This document shows, piece after piece, positions 8,910 through 18,666 of a stretch of DNA of 64,000 bases. The stretch lies in the NCBI RefSeq assembly GCF_016864575.1, contig NZ_CP044125.1:3392001-3456000 (forward strand), read 5' to 3'. Every line of letters starts with the position of its first letter. The stretch's first letter is position 1. This DNA comes from Rhizobium sp. BG4 (lineage in GTDB: Bacteria > Pseudomonadota > Alphaproteobacteria > Rhizobiales > Rhizobiaceae). The notes below the pieces were generated by a model, which saw nothing but the letters and a program-made list of their open reading frames with translations, was not told the origin of the DNA and searched no databases. The translations under genes were made by a program, and so were the position numbers.

Positions 8910-9174
8910 GCTGCGATCCGGTACTTTCACCGGCGAATTTGCAGATTCACACTTGAATTGTGCAGTGCCACATCATTTCCCTATTATCTCCTCATTGCGA
9001 TGGTCTAACCCCTGCCGCTGAACGGCGTCCGCGGCCTTTGTGAAGTGTAGCGGCCAGACGTCAACTGAAACGATAAGAATTGCTGCGGCATGCAGTCATT
9101 CCTTGGCTGCGTGTTACCGTGAGACGGCGAGGCGCGCAGTCCGGCAATTCTTTGGGTCGGAGTGTCAAGACTAC

Positions 9175-9702
9175 ATGAGAAATGCGATTATTGGTGCTGC
9201 GGCATGCGTTGGCGTGCTGCTGGCAGGGTATAACTGTGCCTTCGCGGGCGAAGCAGATAATAAAACTGATAAGACTGAGACGGTTCAATTCAAGACCGTC
9301 GATCGCGACAGCGGCTATGCAATGCCTGACTTTGCGACCAACAAGTATTCGGTTCTCATCGCAAAATACGCAAAGCAGTATGACGTACCGGTGGCACTCG
9401 CCTCGGCCGTCGTGCGCGTCGAAAGCAACTTCAATCCGAATGCACGCGGCAGCGCCGGCGAAATCGGCCTGATGCAGATCAAGCCGGCAACGGCACGGAT
9501 GATGGGCTATGCCGGTACCAAGAAGGGCCTCTTCGATCCGGAAACCAACATCAAGTACGGCATGAAATATCTCTCCATGGCCCATGAGCTCGGCGGCGGC
9601 GAAACCTGCGGCACGATCCTCAAGTACAATGCCGGCCATGCCGCCAAGCGCATGAACCCGGTCTCCAAGGCCTATTGCGGCAAGGTTCTGGCGCTTCTCT
9701 GA
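9175..9702 (+). CDS. Lytic transglycosylase, secreted (SLT domain)
   Basis: This 175-residue protein has a cleavable signal peptide (cut near AFA-G, residue 24) and an SLT domain from about residue 58. The catalytic Glu is E83 in VRVESNFNP, followed by GLMQI (98-102) and a C-terminal NAG repeat motif (YNAGHAAKR). It cuts glycan strands in the periplasm. The frame is open further upstream to 9040, but those 45 codons look noncoding, and a signal peptide starts cleanly at 9175. It is the second transglycosylase in 5 kb. Confidence 0.87.
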   Translation: MRNAIIGAAACVGVLLAGYNCAFAGEADNKTDKTETVQFKTVDRDSGYAMPDFATNKYSVLIAKYAKQYDVPVALASAVVRVESNFNPNARGSAGEIGLMQIKPATARMMGYAGTKKGLFDPETNIKYGMKYLSMAHELGGGETCGTILKYNAGHAAKRMNPVSKAYCGKVLALL

Positions 9703-9935
9703 GAGCGCCCCTAACCGGCTGATGCGGAATCCTTTTCCGCTCGCGCTTCAGAAAATGATTCAACTTGCCGGCCGCAATGTCTGACGTCGCAGAAGCGAGG
9801 TGAGACATGGCCGGGTTGATGACGGGCAGATGCCGGCGGCCATGACGGCTCACCGCCTTGCCGCCCATCCCGCAGGCGGCTATCCCTATCCCCGGATTTC
9901 CGGAATCCTATTCCGGCAGGGCAGGGAAGGCAGGC

Positions 9936-11111
9936 ATGGCAGCGGATTTCAAATATATCGTCGTCGGCCGCGGCATGATGGGCGCGGCTGCCGCAAAATA
10001 TCTCGCCATGCAGGCGGATGGCGTCGCGGTCATCGGTCCGGATGAGCCGGAGAATCGCAGGGCGCATCAGGGCGTCTTCGCCAGCCACTATGACGAAGGC
10101 CGCATCACCCGCACCGTCGATCCCGACCGGGACTGGGCGCGGCTCGCCAATCGCTCCATTGCGCGCTACGCAGAGATCGCTGCCGAAAGCGGCATCGATT
10201 TCTATACCGAGGCGGGCTGCGTCGTCGTTGCTCCCGCCGGTTCCGACTACACCCGCGATACCAAGAATGCGGCGGATTCGCTCAATGTCGAGACACGCAT
10301 GCTTGATGGCGCTGCCCTGAAGCAGGCCTTCCCCTATTTCGCGCTGCCGCAGGGTTGCGAGGGCGTCTTCCAGCGCGAGGATGCCGGCTATATCAGCCCG
10401 CGGCGGTTGGTGAGGGCGCAGTCCACGATTGCCGAAAAGCGCGGTGCCACCGTCATCCGCGACTATGTGACGGCGATCCGCGACGAGGGCGGGATCGTTG
10501 CGGTCGAGACATCGGGCGGCAGGACCGTCACGGCGGAAAAGGTGCTGCTGGCTGCCGGCGGTTTCTCCATCAGCGCGAATCTCTTGGCCGAATCTGTTGA
10601 CATGTCGGTTTATGGGCGGACGGTGGTGATGTTCGAGGTCAGCGAGGAGCAGGGTGCGGCCTTTGCCAACATGCCGTCGCTCATTCTCGAAACCCGCGAT
10701 ATCGACATCTACCTGCTGCCGCCGATCCGTTATCCTGACGGAAAGCTCTATCTGAAGATCGGTGGCGACCCTGATGATTACCAGCTGAAAACCGATGCTG
10801 AGCTCCGGGCCTGGTTCCGCACCGATGGCCGGCCGCGGGCGCGCGATCACCTGATGCTGATCACCCGGCGTCTGGTTCCGGATCTCAAGCCACTCTCGGT
10901 TTCGTCGGCATCCTGCGTGGTGTCGAAGACTGCCAGCAAGCATCCGATGATCGGCTTCACCGCGTCGCCCGGTATCGCCGTGCTGACCGGCTGCGCCGGC
11001 ACGTCGGCGAAGAGTTCAGACGAGATCGGGCGGCTCGGCGCCGAGCTGCTGATGACCGGCGAGATTGCGCCGCAGGGCTATGCGACGGATTTCAAACCGG
11101 CTTTCCGGTAA
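9936..11111 (+). CDS. FAD-dependent oxidoreductase (DAO / sarcosine-oxidase-like)
   Basis: The 391-residue protein opens with a dinucleotide-binding fold (VVGRGMMG, G11-x-G13-x-x-G16) and continues as a D-amino-acid oxidase family protein. The C-terminal FAD-contacting segment (GFTASPGIAVLTGCAGTSAK) is present. Such enzymes oxidise a secondary or primary amine, reducing FAD. The substrate cannot be assigned. The start at 9936 has GGGAAGG directly upstream; 26 extra codons upstream lack support. No obvious operon partner is present. Confidence 0.8.
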   Translation: MAADFKYIVVGRGMMGAAAAKYLAMQADGVAVIGPDEPENRRAHQGVFASHYDEGRITRTVDPDRDWARLANRSIARYAEIAAESGIDFYTEAGCVVVAPAGSDYTRDTKNAADSLNVETRMLDGAALKQAFPYFALPQGCEGVFQREDAGYISPRRLVRAQSTIAEKRGATVIRDYVTAIRDEGGIVAVETSGGRTVTAEKVLLAAGGFSISANLLAESVDMSVYGRTVVMFEVSEEQGAAFANMPSLILETRDIDIYLLPPIRYPDGKLYLKIGGDPDDYQLKTDAELRAWFRTDGRPRARDHLMLITRRLVPDLKPLSVSSASCVVSKTASKHPMIGFTASPGIAVLTGCAGTSAKSSDEIGRLGAELLMTGEIAPQGYATDFKPAFR

Positions 11112-11163
11112 CCCGCGCCGATATTTGCTGTGGCAATTGCCGGCGGGCTCCGCTAAGGGAGCG

Positions 11164-11562
11164 CTGCCAGTTGGCCGGGCAGCCGCGCTTTACAATGCCG
11201 AAAGGTGGTAGGGTGAGGAAAGTCCGGGCTCCACGGAAACACGGTGCCGGATAACGTCCGGCGAGGGCGACCTCAGGGAAAGTGCCACAGAAAGCAAACC
11301 GCCTGCGTCCGCGCAGGTAAGGGTGAAAGGGTGGGGTAAGAGCCCACCGCGTTTGCGGCAACGTAAACGGCACGGTAAACCCCACCGGGAGCAAGACCGA
11401 ATAGGGATGACGCGGTTGGCGCAAGCCTTCCGGCTGGTTTCCAGGCCAGTCATCCGGGTGGGTTGCGAGAGGCAGCGTGCAAACGCTGTCCCAGAGGAAT
11501 GGCTGCCACGTTCCGGGTCAAACCGGAGCCATACAGAACCCGGCTTACAGGCCAACTGGCGA
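11164..11562 (+). ncRNA. rnpB: RNase P RNA component, class A
   Basis: The RNA matures tRNA 5' ends. The universally conserved 5' core GAGGAAAGTCCGGGCTCC lies at 11215-11232, and the 3' partner ACAGAACCCGGCTTA lies at about 11535-11549. The closing helix P1 is visible as GCCAGTTGGCC (11166-11176) paired with GGCCAACTGGC (11550-11560), which fixes the ends to within a few bases. Size of about 400 nt and core sequence are those of bacterial type A. Frames that cross this region on both strands are not genes. Confidence 0.96.
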
Positions 11563-11772
11563 TTTAACTTTCTTCTATCATCATGCCTTCGGCGCGGTGG
11601 CGGCAGCCGCCGCCGTCGCGGCCGGTTTATGCTGAGAAATCAGGCGCTCAGCCTATATTTGCGGTTTCTTACGGACGTTTTCTCGGGTGCCGGAAAATGC
11701 CGATCCTAACCCTTTGTTAAACTTAACAGCTTATAAATTTTCGGTACTGCGCTCATCGCGAGAGGGGCGTTT

Positions 11773-11807
11773 CCCATTGACGCCCATATGGTCCCATGGT
11801 ATCCCAT
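11773..11807 (+). promoter_or_regulatory. Four MraZ-type boxes in the dcw promoter region
   Basis: CCCAT occurs at 11773, 11783, 11793 and 11803, exactly ten bases apart, each followed by five variable bases. On the other strand this reads ATGGG-N5 repeated four times, which matches the TGGG direct repeats bound by MraZ upstream of mraZ in other bacteria. All four face the same side of the helix. They overlap the promoter below, so MraZ binding should block it (autorepression, by analogy with E. coli). Confidence 0.8.
11777..11805 (+). promoter_or_regulatory. Candidate sigma-70 promoter of the dcw operon
   Basis: TTGACG (11777-11782) and TATCCC (11800-11805) are separated by 17 bases. The -35 box is good and the -10 box only fair. 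The location inside the MraZ box array, about 180 bases before mraZ, supports it. Transcription would start near 11812. Confidence 0.5.
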
Positions 11808-11982
11808 AAGAGCACTGCACAAGGGCAATCATCTGCCCATCAATCGCAAAGCCAAGGCGCCTTCCATTCCGGAAGCGCTGGGCGGGCTTCGGTCCGTTCG
11901 GCTCGCGAAGCTGTGCTCTGTGTTGAGGGTTCCGGCGGCGGTTCTTCGCTTCGGGCTCTTTCGGAAACGGATGTTTCGTGTC

Positions 11983-12420
11983 ATGAGCCGCTTCCTTTCA
12001 AGTGCGACCAACAGGATCGATTCCAAGGGCAGGGTTTCCGTGCCTGCGGCCTTTCGTTCCGTGCTGGCGCAGCGCAATATCCAGGAGCTCTATTGCTTCC
12101 AGGATTTTGTGTTTCCGGCGATCAGCGTCGGCGGCCCGGATCTTCTCGAAAGGTTCGAGCGGCAGATTGCTGCGGAGGATCCGTTTTCGCCGGTCGCGAA
12201 CGAGATGTCGCTTCTCATTCATGGGGGCGGGGTCTTCATGAAGCTCGACGCCGAGGGGCGTTTGATGGTCACGGATTTCATTCGGGATTTCACGAGGATC
12301 TCGGACGAAGTGACTTTCGTCGGGCGGGCAGATCATTTTCAGCTGTGGCAGCCGCAGGCATTTCAGGCGGCCCAGATGCAGGCACGAGAGGGGCGCACGC
12401 TGGCGGGCAAGCGCTCCTGA
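11983..12420 (+). CDS. mraZ: Transcriptional regulator MraZ
   Basis: This 145-residue protein has two SpoVT-AbrB-like halves; the first contains the family motif [16 protein letters not shown] (about 9-24) and the second [11 protein letters not shown]. MraZ forms a ring that binds TGGG direct repeats and controls its own dcw operon. Four such repeats lie at 11773-11807. The start at ATG 11983 gives the normal MraZ N-terminus; an in-frame ATG four codons upstream is possible. It is the first gene of the cluster and is followed 17 bases later by rsmH. Confidence 0.95.
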   Translation: MSRFLSSATNRIDSKGRVSVPAAFRSVLAQRNIQELYCFQDFVFPAISVGGPDLLERFERQIAAEDPFSPVANEMSLLIHGGGVFMKLDAEGRLMVTDFIRDFTRISDEVTFVGRADHFQLWQPQAFQAAQMQAREGRTLAGKRS

Positions 12421-12437
12421 ACAAGCGAGGGCGCGGA

Positions 12438-13463
12438 ATGGTGACGAATCCTGGCGGCGGTTCATCCGAAGCTGGTGGCGGACCGGTTCGTCACATTCCG
12501 GTTCTTCTCAACGAAGTGCTCGACGCGCTGCAGCCATCTTCCGGCAAGGTCGTTCTCGACGGCACATTTGGTGCAGGCGGCTATACGTCGGCGATTCTCG
12601 CCGCTGGTGCCGATGTCGTCGCGCTCGACCGCGATCCGACGGCCATCGCTGTCGGTCAGGCGCTGGTGGCTGAGCATTCCGGTCATCTCCAGCTCGTCCA
12701 CTCGCAGTTTTCCAATCTTGCAGATCATGCGCCGGCCGGCGGGCTCGATGGCGTCGTGCTCGATATCGGCGTGTCCTCGATGCAGATCGATGAGGCGGAT
12801 CGCGGCTTCTCGTTCTCGAAGAACGGTCCGCTCGACATGCGCATGTCGGCTGCCGGTGTCTCGGCTGCCGATGTGGTCAATCGCGCCAAGGTCGCCGAGC
12901 TGATCCGCATTTTCCATTTTCTCGGCGAAGAGGATCAGGCGCCGCGCATCGCGCATGCGATCGAGAAGCGCCGCGCCGAAAAGTTGTTCGAGACCACCCG
13001 TGATCTCGCTGGGCTGATCGAGCTGGTGACGCCACGCAAGATGAAGGACAAGATCCATCCTGCGACCCAGGTGTTTCAGGCGCTGCGCATCTTCGTCAAT
13101 GACGAGCTCGGCGAGCTGGCTCAGGCGCTGTTTGCCGCCGAGCGTGCGCTGAAGCCGGGCGGCCGTCTCGTTGTCGTCACCTTCCACTCGCTGGAAGACC
13201 GGATCGTCAAGAAATTCTTCTCCGATCGCGCCGGCAAGGCCTCGGGCTCGCGTCACCTTCCGGTGGCGCACGAGCGCGCCGCCACGTTCAATGCTGTCGG
13301 GAAGTCTATGGTTGCTGCCAGCAAGGCGGAAGCCGAAGCAAATCCACGGGCACGTTCCGCCAAGCTGCGCGCTGGGGAGCGCACATCGGCTCAGGCCGAA
13401 GCAGCGGACATGTCCATCTTCGGCCTGCCTAGCCTGGCCAGTCTCGGAAAACTTGGGGGTTGA
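12438..13463 (+). CDS. rsmH: 16S rRNA (cytosine1402-N4)-methyltransferase
   Basis: This 341-residue MraW/RsmH methylates N4 of C1402 in the ribosomal P site using SAM. The SAM-binding motif [10 protein letters not shown] (41-50), the VLDIGVSS segment and the C-terminal [13 protein letters not shown] motif are all intact. The start at ATG 12438 is preceded by a GAGGG ribosome site. A much longer open frame upstream reads across mraZ in another frame and is not coding. Four bases into the next gene (13465) ftsL begins, almost overlapping the TGA. Confidence 0.95.
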   Translation: MVTNPGGGSSEAGGGPVRHIPVLLNEVLDALQPSSGKVVLDGTFGAGGYTSAILAAGADVVALDRDPTAIAVGQALVAEHSGHLQLVHSQFSNLADHAPAGGLDGVVLDIGVSSMQIDEADRGFSFSKNGPLDMRMSAAGVSAADVVNRAKVAELIRIFHFLGEEDQAPRIAHAIEKRRAEKLFETTRDLAGLIELVTPRKMKDKIHPATQVFQALRIFVNDELGELAQALFAAERALKPGGRLVVVTFHSLEDRIVKKFFSDRAGKASGSRHLPVAHERAATFNAVGKSMVAASKAEAEANPRARSAKLRAGERTSAQAEAADMSIFGLPSLASLGKLGG

Positions 13464-13464
13464 T

Positions 13465-13938
13465 GTGCTGAGAACGTTCGACTTCGTTTTGATCGGTGTC
13501 ATGACGGCCGCGGCCGCCGTGACCTATACGATCAAGCATCGCGCCGAGCTGAAGCTCGAGGAGGTTCATCGCCTCGAGGCCGAGATCAAGCTCGAGAAGG
13601 ACACGATCGAACTGCTGAAGGCCGACTGGGCCCTGCAGTCTCAGCCGAACCGGCTGGAGCGCCTCGTCAATACTTATAATGACGAGCTGAAGCTGCAGCC
13701 GACGGATTCGACCTCGCTCATCCACGCACGCGAACTGCCGATGCTGAAGTCGCAGGTTCCGGTTCCCGATGTCACTGAAGCCAAGGCCGACCAGAAGCCG
13801 GGCGCTCCTGCTGTGGCTGCGAAGAAGCCGGCGGCTGGAACGGCTGTTGCCGCCAAGGCAGCGCCGAAGCCTGTGCCGCGGGCAGCTGTGCCCGAGGTCG
13901 AAGACCAGGACGAAATGGCAACCGGATCGGTGGAGTAA
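13465..13938 (+). CDS. ftsL: Cell division protein FtsL-like
   Basis: This 157-residue bitopic membrane protein has one N-terminal hydrophobic segment (about 5-22) and then a charged heptad-rich coiled coil (about 27-75), typical of FtsL. An unusual Ala/Pro/Lys-rich tail of about 60 residues follows. FtsL joins FtsQ and FtsB in the septal complex and activates FtsW-FtsI. The start is GTG at 13465, two bases after the rsmH stop; GGGGG lies upstream. Its identity rests on position and topology, since FtsL is poorly conserved. Confidence 0.85.
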   Translation: MLRTFDFVLIGVMTAAAAVTYTIKHRAELKLEEVHRLEAEIKLEKDTIELLKADWALQSQPNRLERLVNTYNDELKLQPTDSTSLIHARELPMLKSQVPVPDVTEAKADQKPGAPAVAAKKPAAGTAVAAKAAPKPVPRAAVPEVEDQDEMATGSVE

Positions 13939-13940
13939 GC

Positions 13941-15692
13941 ATGTCGTTTCTCTCTCGCATCATGGTTCTGAAGAGCCAGGCTCATTTCTCCTCCGGCGTC
14001 TATAACCGCTTCGGCGGCCCGACCGGCAGCCTTCCGCTGGAAGGTTCGCGCAAGAAGAAGTCCGGCCAGGCGAAAAGCCGCGTCGGCCTGCTGATCATCG
14101 GCTTCACGGCGCTTTACGGCGTCATCGGCGGCCGTCTCGTCGAATATGCAATGAAGGATCCTGAGGTCGTTTCCTCGATCCTGCCGCCCGACCGGCTGAT
14201 GGCCTCGCGCCCTGATATTCTCGACCGCAACGGCGAAGTGCTGGCGACCGACATCCGCACGGTGTCGCTGTTTGCCGAGCCGAACAAGATCGTCGATGCC
14301 GACGAGGCCATCGAGAAGCTGGCGACCGTGCTGCCGGATCTCGACGTCAAGGGCACCTATCGCAAGCTTTCGGTGAAGAGCTCGCATTTCGCCTGGCTGC
14401 GCCGCCAGCTGACGCCGAAGCAGCAGAGCCAGATCCTGGCGCTCGGCATTCCCGGCATCGGCTTCCGTCCGGAAAAGCGCCGCTTCTATCCGGGTGGCCC
14501 GACCGCCTCGCATATTCTCGGCTACGTCAATATCGACAACCGCGGCGTCTCCGGCATGGAGAAATATATCGACGATCAGGGTCTGGCCGATCTCGCTTCC
14601 GTCGGCATGACCAGCGGTCAGCCGCTCGAGCCGGTGAAGCTCTCCATCGATATCCGCGTCCAGAACATTGTCCGCGACGTCGTCACCAGCGCCGTGACCA
14701 ATTACGAAGCCAAGGGTGCCGGTGCCGTCGTGCTCGATATCCATACCGGCGAAGTGCTCGGCATGGCTTCGGCGCCTGACTTCGACCCGAACAATCCGGA
14801 AGAGGGCGCCAAGGAAGGCTGGCTGAACCGCATGTCGAACGGTACGTTCGAAATGGGTTCGACCTTCAAGACCTTCTCGACCGCCATGGCGCTCGACAGC
14901 GGCAAGGTCAGCATCAACGACAGCTTCGATGCCAGCCGCCCGATCCGCATCGGCGGCTTCACCATCAACGACTTCCACGGTCAGCGCCGCTGGCTGACGG
15001 TTCCCGAAATCTTCGAATATTCGTCGAACATCGGTACCGCGAAGATGATCGATATCGTCGGTATGGAGATGCAGAAGGATTACCTGACGCGCTTCGGCCT
15101 GCTGACGAAGATGAAGACCGAGCTTCCTGAAGTGAAGATGCCGAGCCAGCCGAGGGTCTGGAAGAAGATCAACTCGATCACGATCTCCTTCGGCCACGGT
15201 GTTTCGACGACGCCGATGCAGACGGCGGTTGCCGGTGCTGCTCTCGTCAACGGCGGCAAGCTGATCGAGCCGACCTTCCTGCCGCGCACCCGCGAAAAGG
15301 CGGACGAGACGGCCGAAGTCGTCGTCAAGAAAAGCACCAGCGACAGCATCCGCTATCTCTTCAAGCTGAACGGTCTCAAGGGTTCGGGCCGCAATGCCGA
15401 CGTGCCGGGCTTCAATGTCGGCGGCAAGACGGGTACGGCTGACAAGGTCGTCAACGGCCGCTACGCCCATAACCTCAACTTCAACGCCTTCTTGGCTGCC
15501 TTCCCGATCGACAATCCGCGCTATGTGGTGCTGACTTTCTGCGACGAGCCGCATAACGGCGAGAAGGGCCAGAACATTGCCGCTTACACGGCTGCGCCGA
15601 TGGTGAAGAACATTATCCGCCGCGCAGCCCCCATTCTTGGCGTCGAACCGCAATTCGGCGAAGACGGATCGGCCTTGTTGGTGTCTTATTGA
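13941..15692 (+). CDS. ftsI: Septal peptidoglycan transpeptidase FtsI (PBP3)
   Basis: The protein has 583 residues. One membrane segment (about 48-65) follows a cytoplasmic tail. Then come the class B PBP pedestal and a transpeptidase domain with S307-T-F-K310, S361-S-N363 and K496-T-G-T. It crosslinks septal peptidoglycan with FtsW. All active-site motifs are present. The ATG is two bases after the ftsL stop, and the end of ftsL supplies GGAG as ribosome site. A 61-base gap precedes murE, the largest inside this half of the cluster. Confidence 0.95.
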   Translation: MSFLSRIMVLKSQAHFSSGVYNRFGGPTGSLPLEGSRKKKSGQAKSRVGLLIIGFTALYGVIGGRLVEYAMKDPEVVSSILPPDRLMASRPDILDRNGEVLATDIRTVSLFAEPNKIVDADEAIEKLATVLPDLDVKGTYRKLSVKSSHFAWLRRQLTPKQQSQILALGIPGIGFRPEKRRFYPGGPTASHILGYVNIDNRGVSGMEKYIDDQGLADLASVGMTSGQPLEPVKLSIDIRVQNIVRDVVTSAVTNYEAKGAGAVVLDIHTGEVLGMASAPDFDPNNPEEGAKEGWLNRMSNGTFEMGSTFKTFSTAMALDSGKVSINDSFDASRPIRIGGFTINDFHGQRRWLTVPEIFEYSSNIGTAKMIDIVGMEMQKDYLTRFGLLTKMKTELPEVKMPSQPRVWKKINSITISFGHGVSTTPMQTAVAGAALVNGGKLIEPTFLPRTREKADETAEVVVKKSTSDSIRYLFKLNGLKGSGRNADVPGFNVGGKTGTADKVVNGRYAHNLNFNAFLAAFPIDNPRYVVLTFCDEPHNGEKGQNIAAYTAAPMVKNIIRRAAPILGVEPQFGEDGSALLVSY

Positions 15693-15753
15693 GTCTGAAT
15701 GAATACGGCGCCGATTCGCGTGGGGTGAGCGGCGCCAGAGAGAAAAGACATTG

Positions 15754-17214
15754 ATGAAACTGCGGGACATTGCCGGAAGCGCATTTCCGGAAATCAAGGA
15801 TCAACTCGACGGACCGGCAGGCGGGCTGGAAATCTCAGGCCTGACAGCCGACAGCCGCAAGGTCGAACGCGGCATGGCCTTCGTCGCCGTTGCCGGGACC
15901 AAGGCCGATGGCGCGGGCTTCATCGCTGACGCCGCCAGGAACGGTGCCGCAGTCGCGATCACCTCTCAGCCGGTCGAAGCCTCCATCCCCGTTCTCGTCG
16001 TCAAGGATCCGCGCCGCTTCCTGTCGCTTGCGGCCGCCAATTTCTACGGCAGGCAGCCGGCAACGATGGTTGCGGTAACGGGCACGGCAGGCAAGACGTC
16101 GGTCGCCTCCTTCACCCGCCAGATCTACGCGCATGCCGGGCATCCCGCCGCGATGATCGGTACGACCGGCGTCGTTTCGCCGACCCGCAACGATTACGGC
16201 TCGCTGACCACGCCCGACCCGGTTTCGCTGCACAAGCTGCTTGCCGAACTCGCCGATGAGGGCGTGACGCATGCGGCGATGGAAGCCTCAAGCCACGGTC
16301 TCGACCAGAGCCGTCTCGATGGCGTCAAGCTGGCCGCTGCCGCATTCACCAATCTCGGCCGCGATCACATGGATTACCATCCGACGGTCGAGGACTATAT
16401 GGCCGCCAAGATGCGGCTCTTCGATACGCTGCTGCCGAAGGGCTCGCCGGCGATCATCTTTGCCGACGACCCATGGTCGCCGCAGGCCATCGAAGCGGCC
16501 ACCAAGGCCGGTCACGATGTCCGCACAGTCGGCCGCAAGGGCGATTACCTGACATTGAAGCGCGTCGAGCATTTCCGCCACAAGCAGGTGGCCGAAGTGC
16601 ATGTCGGCGACGAGATTTTCGAGGTCGATATTCCGCTCGCCGGCGATTTCCAGATCGCCAATGCGCTGGTTGCCGCAGGGCTTGCGATGTCGACAGGCGT
16701 TCCGGCCAAGGTGGCGATGGCCGCGCTCGAAAAGCTGCAGGGTGCTTCCGGCCGCCTCGAGCTGGTCGGCCACACCCAGGATGGCGCGCTCGCTTACGTC
16801 GATTATGCCCACAAGCCGGATGCGCTTGAGAACGTCCTGAATTCCGTCCGCCCGTTCACCACCGGCCGTGTCGTCGTGGTCTTCGGCTGCGGCGGCGACC
16901 GCGACAAGGGCAAACGCCCGATCATGGGCGAGATCGCCTGCCGTCTGGCCGACGTGGTCATCGTCACCGACGACAATCCGCGCTCGGAAGATCCGGCGAC
17001 GATCCGTGCCGAGATCATGGCGGCTGCGACCTGCGCCACCGAAATCGCGGACCGGTCGCTGGCGATCAGCAAGGCCGTCGCAATGCTGAAGTCGGGCGAC
17101 ACGCTGATTGTCGCCGGCAAGGGACATGAAGAAGGGCAGACCATCGGGAGTGTGACGCTGCCTTTCTCGGATCACGCCGAAGTGCGTGAGGCCTTGGAGG
17201 AGCTGAAACCTTGA
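15754..17214 (+). CDS. murE: UDP-MurNAc-tripeptide synthetase (meso-DAP adding)
   Basis: This 486-residue cytoplasmic ligase adds meso-diaminopimelate to UDP-MurNAc-L-Ala-D-Glu. The ATP loop GTAGKTS is at 110-116. D407-N-P-R410 is the motif that selects meso-DAP over L-lysine, as expected for a Gram-negative wall. The start was put at ATG 15754, although a TTG immediately before it is also in frame. The stop overlaps the murF start by four bases. Confidence 0.96.
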   Translation: MKLRDIAGSAFPEIKDQLDGPAGGLEISGLTADSRKVERGMAFVAVAGTKADGAGFIADAARNGAAVAITSQPVEASIPVLVVKDPRRFLSLAAANFYGRQPATMVAVTGTAGKTSVASFTRQIYAHAGHPAAMIGTTGVVSPTRNDYGSLTTPDPVSLHKLLAELADEGVTHAAMEASSHGLDQSRLDGVKLAAAAFTNLGRDHMDYHPTVEDYMAAKMRLFDTLLPKGSPAIIFADDPWSPQAIEAATKAGHDVRTVGRKGDYLTLKRVEHFRHKQVAEVHVGDEIFEVDIPLAGDFQIANALVAAGLAMSTGVPAKVAMAALEKLQGASGRLELVGHTQDGALAYVDYAHKPDALENVLNSVRPFTTGRVVVVFGCGGDRDKGKRPIMGEIACRLADVVIVTDDNPRSEDPATIRAEIMAAATCATEIADRSLAISKAVAMLKSGDTLIVAGKGHEEGQTIGSVTLPFSDHAEVREALEELKP

Positions 17215-18644
17215 ACTGGCTTTGGACCACGGAAGACATGATCACCGCGATGGCGGGACGCCCCTTCGGCACGCTGCCGCAGGGGATCACCGGCATTTCC
17301 ATCGACAGCCGCTCGATCGGGCCGGGCGAAGCCTTCTTCGCCATCAAGGGTGATCGCGTCGATGGTCACGACTATGCCTCGATGGCGATGGCCAACGGGG
17401 CGTCGCTGCTCGTCGTCAGTGAAGCGCGGCTTGCGGGTCTCGGCCGGCTGACCGTGCCGATGATCGTCGTCGACGATGTGCTGGATGCGCTTGGACGCCT
17501 GGCGATCGCCTCGCGCCAGCGCTCGCGGGCGCAGATCATCGCGGTGACCGGTTCTGTCGGCAAGACGACCACCAAGGAGATGCTGCGCCATGTGCTTTCG
17601 CCATCCGGCAAGGTGCATGCGTCGGTCGCATCCTTCAACAATCACTGGGGCGTGCCGCTGACTTTGGCGCGCATGCCGCTCGATACGCATTACGGCGTCT
17701 TCGAAGTCGGCATGAATCACCCGGGCGAAATCCGTCCGCTGGTGCAGATGATCCGCCCGCATGTCGCCGTCATCACCACGATCGCACCGGCCCATCTCGG
17801 CAACTTCAAGAGCATCAAGGAAATCGCTGCCGCCAAGGCCGAGATCTTCGAAGGCTTGACGCCCGGCGGCCGTGTCGTGCTGAACCGCGACAACGACCAG
17901 TATAATTTCCTCGACCGCACCGCCCAGGCGCTCGGTATCACCAACATCCATTCCTTCGGCCAGCATGCCAAGGCGGAATTCCGTCTTGCCGAATTCAACG
18001 GTTCCGACGAGAGCTCGGCGCTGTGGCTGACGATCGATGGGGATACGTTTGAAGTGGCGATCGGCGCGCCCGGCCGCCATATCGCCGAGAACGCGCTTGC
18101 CGCACTCGGCGTCGTGACGCTCGTCGGTGCCGATCTCGACAAGGCGATCGATGCGCTGGCGACGCTGCAGCCCGAAAAGGGCAGGGGCAAGCGCCACAAA
18201 CTGAGGCTCGGCGCCGGCACCTTGACCGTCATCGACGAGAGCTACAATGCCAATCCGGCCTCGATGCGCGCGGCGATCGCGCTGCTCGCCGCCGCCGTCC
18301 CGCAGGGCTACGGCCGCCGCATCGCCATTCTCGGCGACATGCTGGAGATGGGCGAATTTGCCGAGCGCGTGCATTCCGATCTCGCCGGTCCGCTGCTTGC
18401 GGCTGGTATCGAACACGTCTGGCTCGCAGGCAAGGACATGCAGGCGCTGAGGGATTCGCTCCCCGACAGCGTTGCCGTCGAGTACCGCGAGACGACGGAA
18501 GAACTCAAAGATTTTGTACTGAACTCGGTCGAGCCGGGCGATGTCTTGATGGTCAAATCGTCATTGGGGATTGGTTTCGGCAAGATCGTTGCCGCGCTCC
18601 TTGACAAGTTTGCGCCATTTGCGGACACGCAGCGCGAGATTTGA
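17211..18644 (+). CDS. murF: UDP-MurNAc-tripeptide:D-Ala-D-Ala ligase
   Basis: This 477-residue Mur ligase attaches D-Ala-D-Ala to the UDP-MurNAc-tripeptide, the last cytoplasmic step before MraY. The ATP loop GSVGKTT is at 114-120, and the Mur C-terminal domain is complete. The start is TTG at 17211: GGAGGAG sits eight bases upstream inside murE, and TTGA overlaps the murE stop. The first ATG (17238) would remove nine residues including the conserved WLWTTEDM. Confidence 0.95.
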   Translation: MNWLWTTEDMITAMAGRPFGTLPQGITGISIDSRSIGPGEAFFAIKGDRVDGHDYASMAMANGASLLVVSEARLAGLGRLTVPMIVVDDVLDALGRLAIASRQRSRAQIIAVTGSVGKTTTKEMLRHVLSPSGKVHASVASFNNHWGVPLTLARMPLDTHYGVFEVGMNHPGEIRPLVQMIRPHVAVITTIAPAHLGNFKSIKEIAAAKAEIFEGLTPGGRVVLNRDNDQYNFLDRTAQALGITNIHSFGQHAKAEFRLAEFNGSDESSALWLTIDGDTFEVAIGAPGRHIAENALAALGVVTLVGADLDKAIDALATLQPEKGRGKRHKLRLGAGTLTVIDESYNANPASMRAAIALLAAAVPQGYGRRIAILGDMLEMGEFAERVHSDLAGPLLAAGIEHVWLAGKDMQALRDSLPDSVAVEYRETTEELKDFVLNSVEPGDVLMVKSSLGIGFGKIVAALLDKFAPFADTQREI

Positions 18645-18666
18645 CCGGGTAAACAAGGGGCCTTGA

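Larger units (their letters stand above)
11563..11982. other. Spacer between rnpB and mraZ (dcw leader region)
   Basis: The first half holds GC-rich sequence (11597-11625) that could form the end of the rnpB transcript, but no clear terminator with a T run is seen. An AT-rich block (11713-11740) contains GTTAAACTTAAC and TATAAA. The MraZ-type boxes and a promoter occupy 11773-11807, annotated separately. After them comes an untranslated leader of about 170 bases. A frame extending the mraZ frame upstream to 11788 is open but lacks a ribosome site. Confidence 0.5.

Noticed and set aside
11190..11709. Open frames across 11190-11709 on both strands
   Set aside because: They cross the RNase P RNA and its downstream spacer; the RNA core explains the sequence.
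11713..11743. CtrA site before mraZ (TTAA-N7-TAAA)
   Set aside because: The second half matches only three of four bases, and GTTAAACTTAAC has the wrong spacing.
13674..15797. Open frame of 707 codons on the minus strand
   Set aside because: It is antisense to ftsL and ftsI, with Arg/His/Asp-rich shadow composition.
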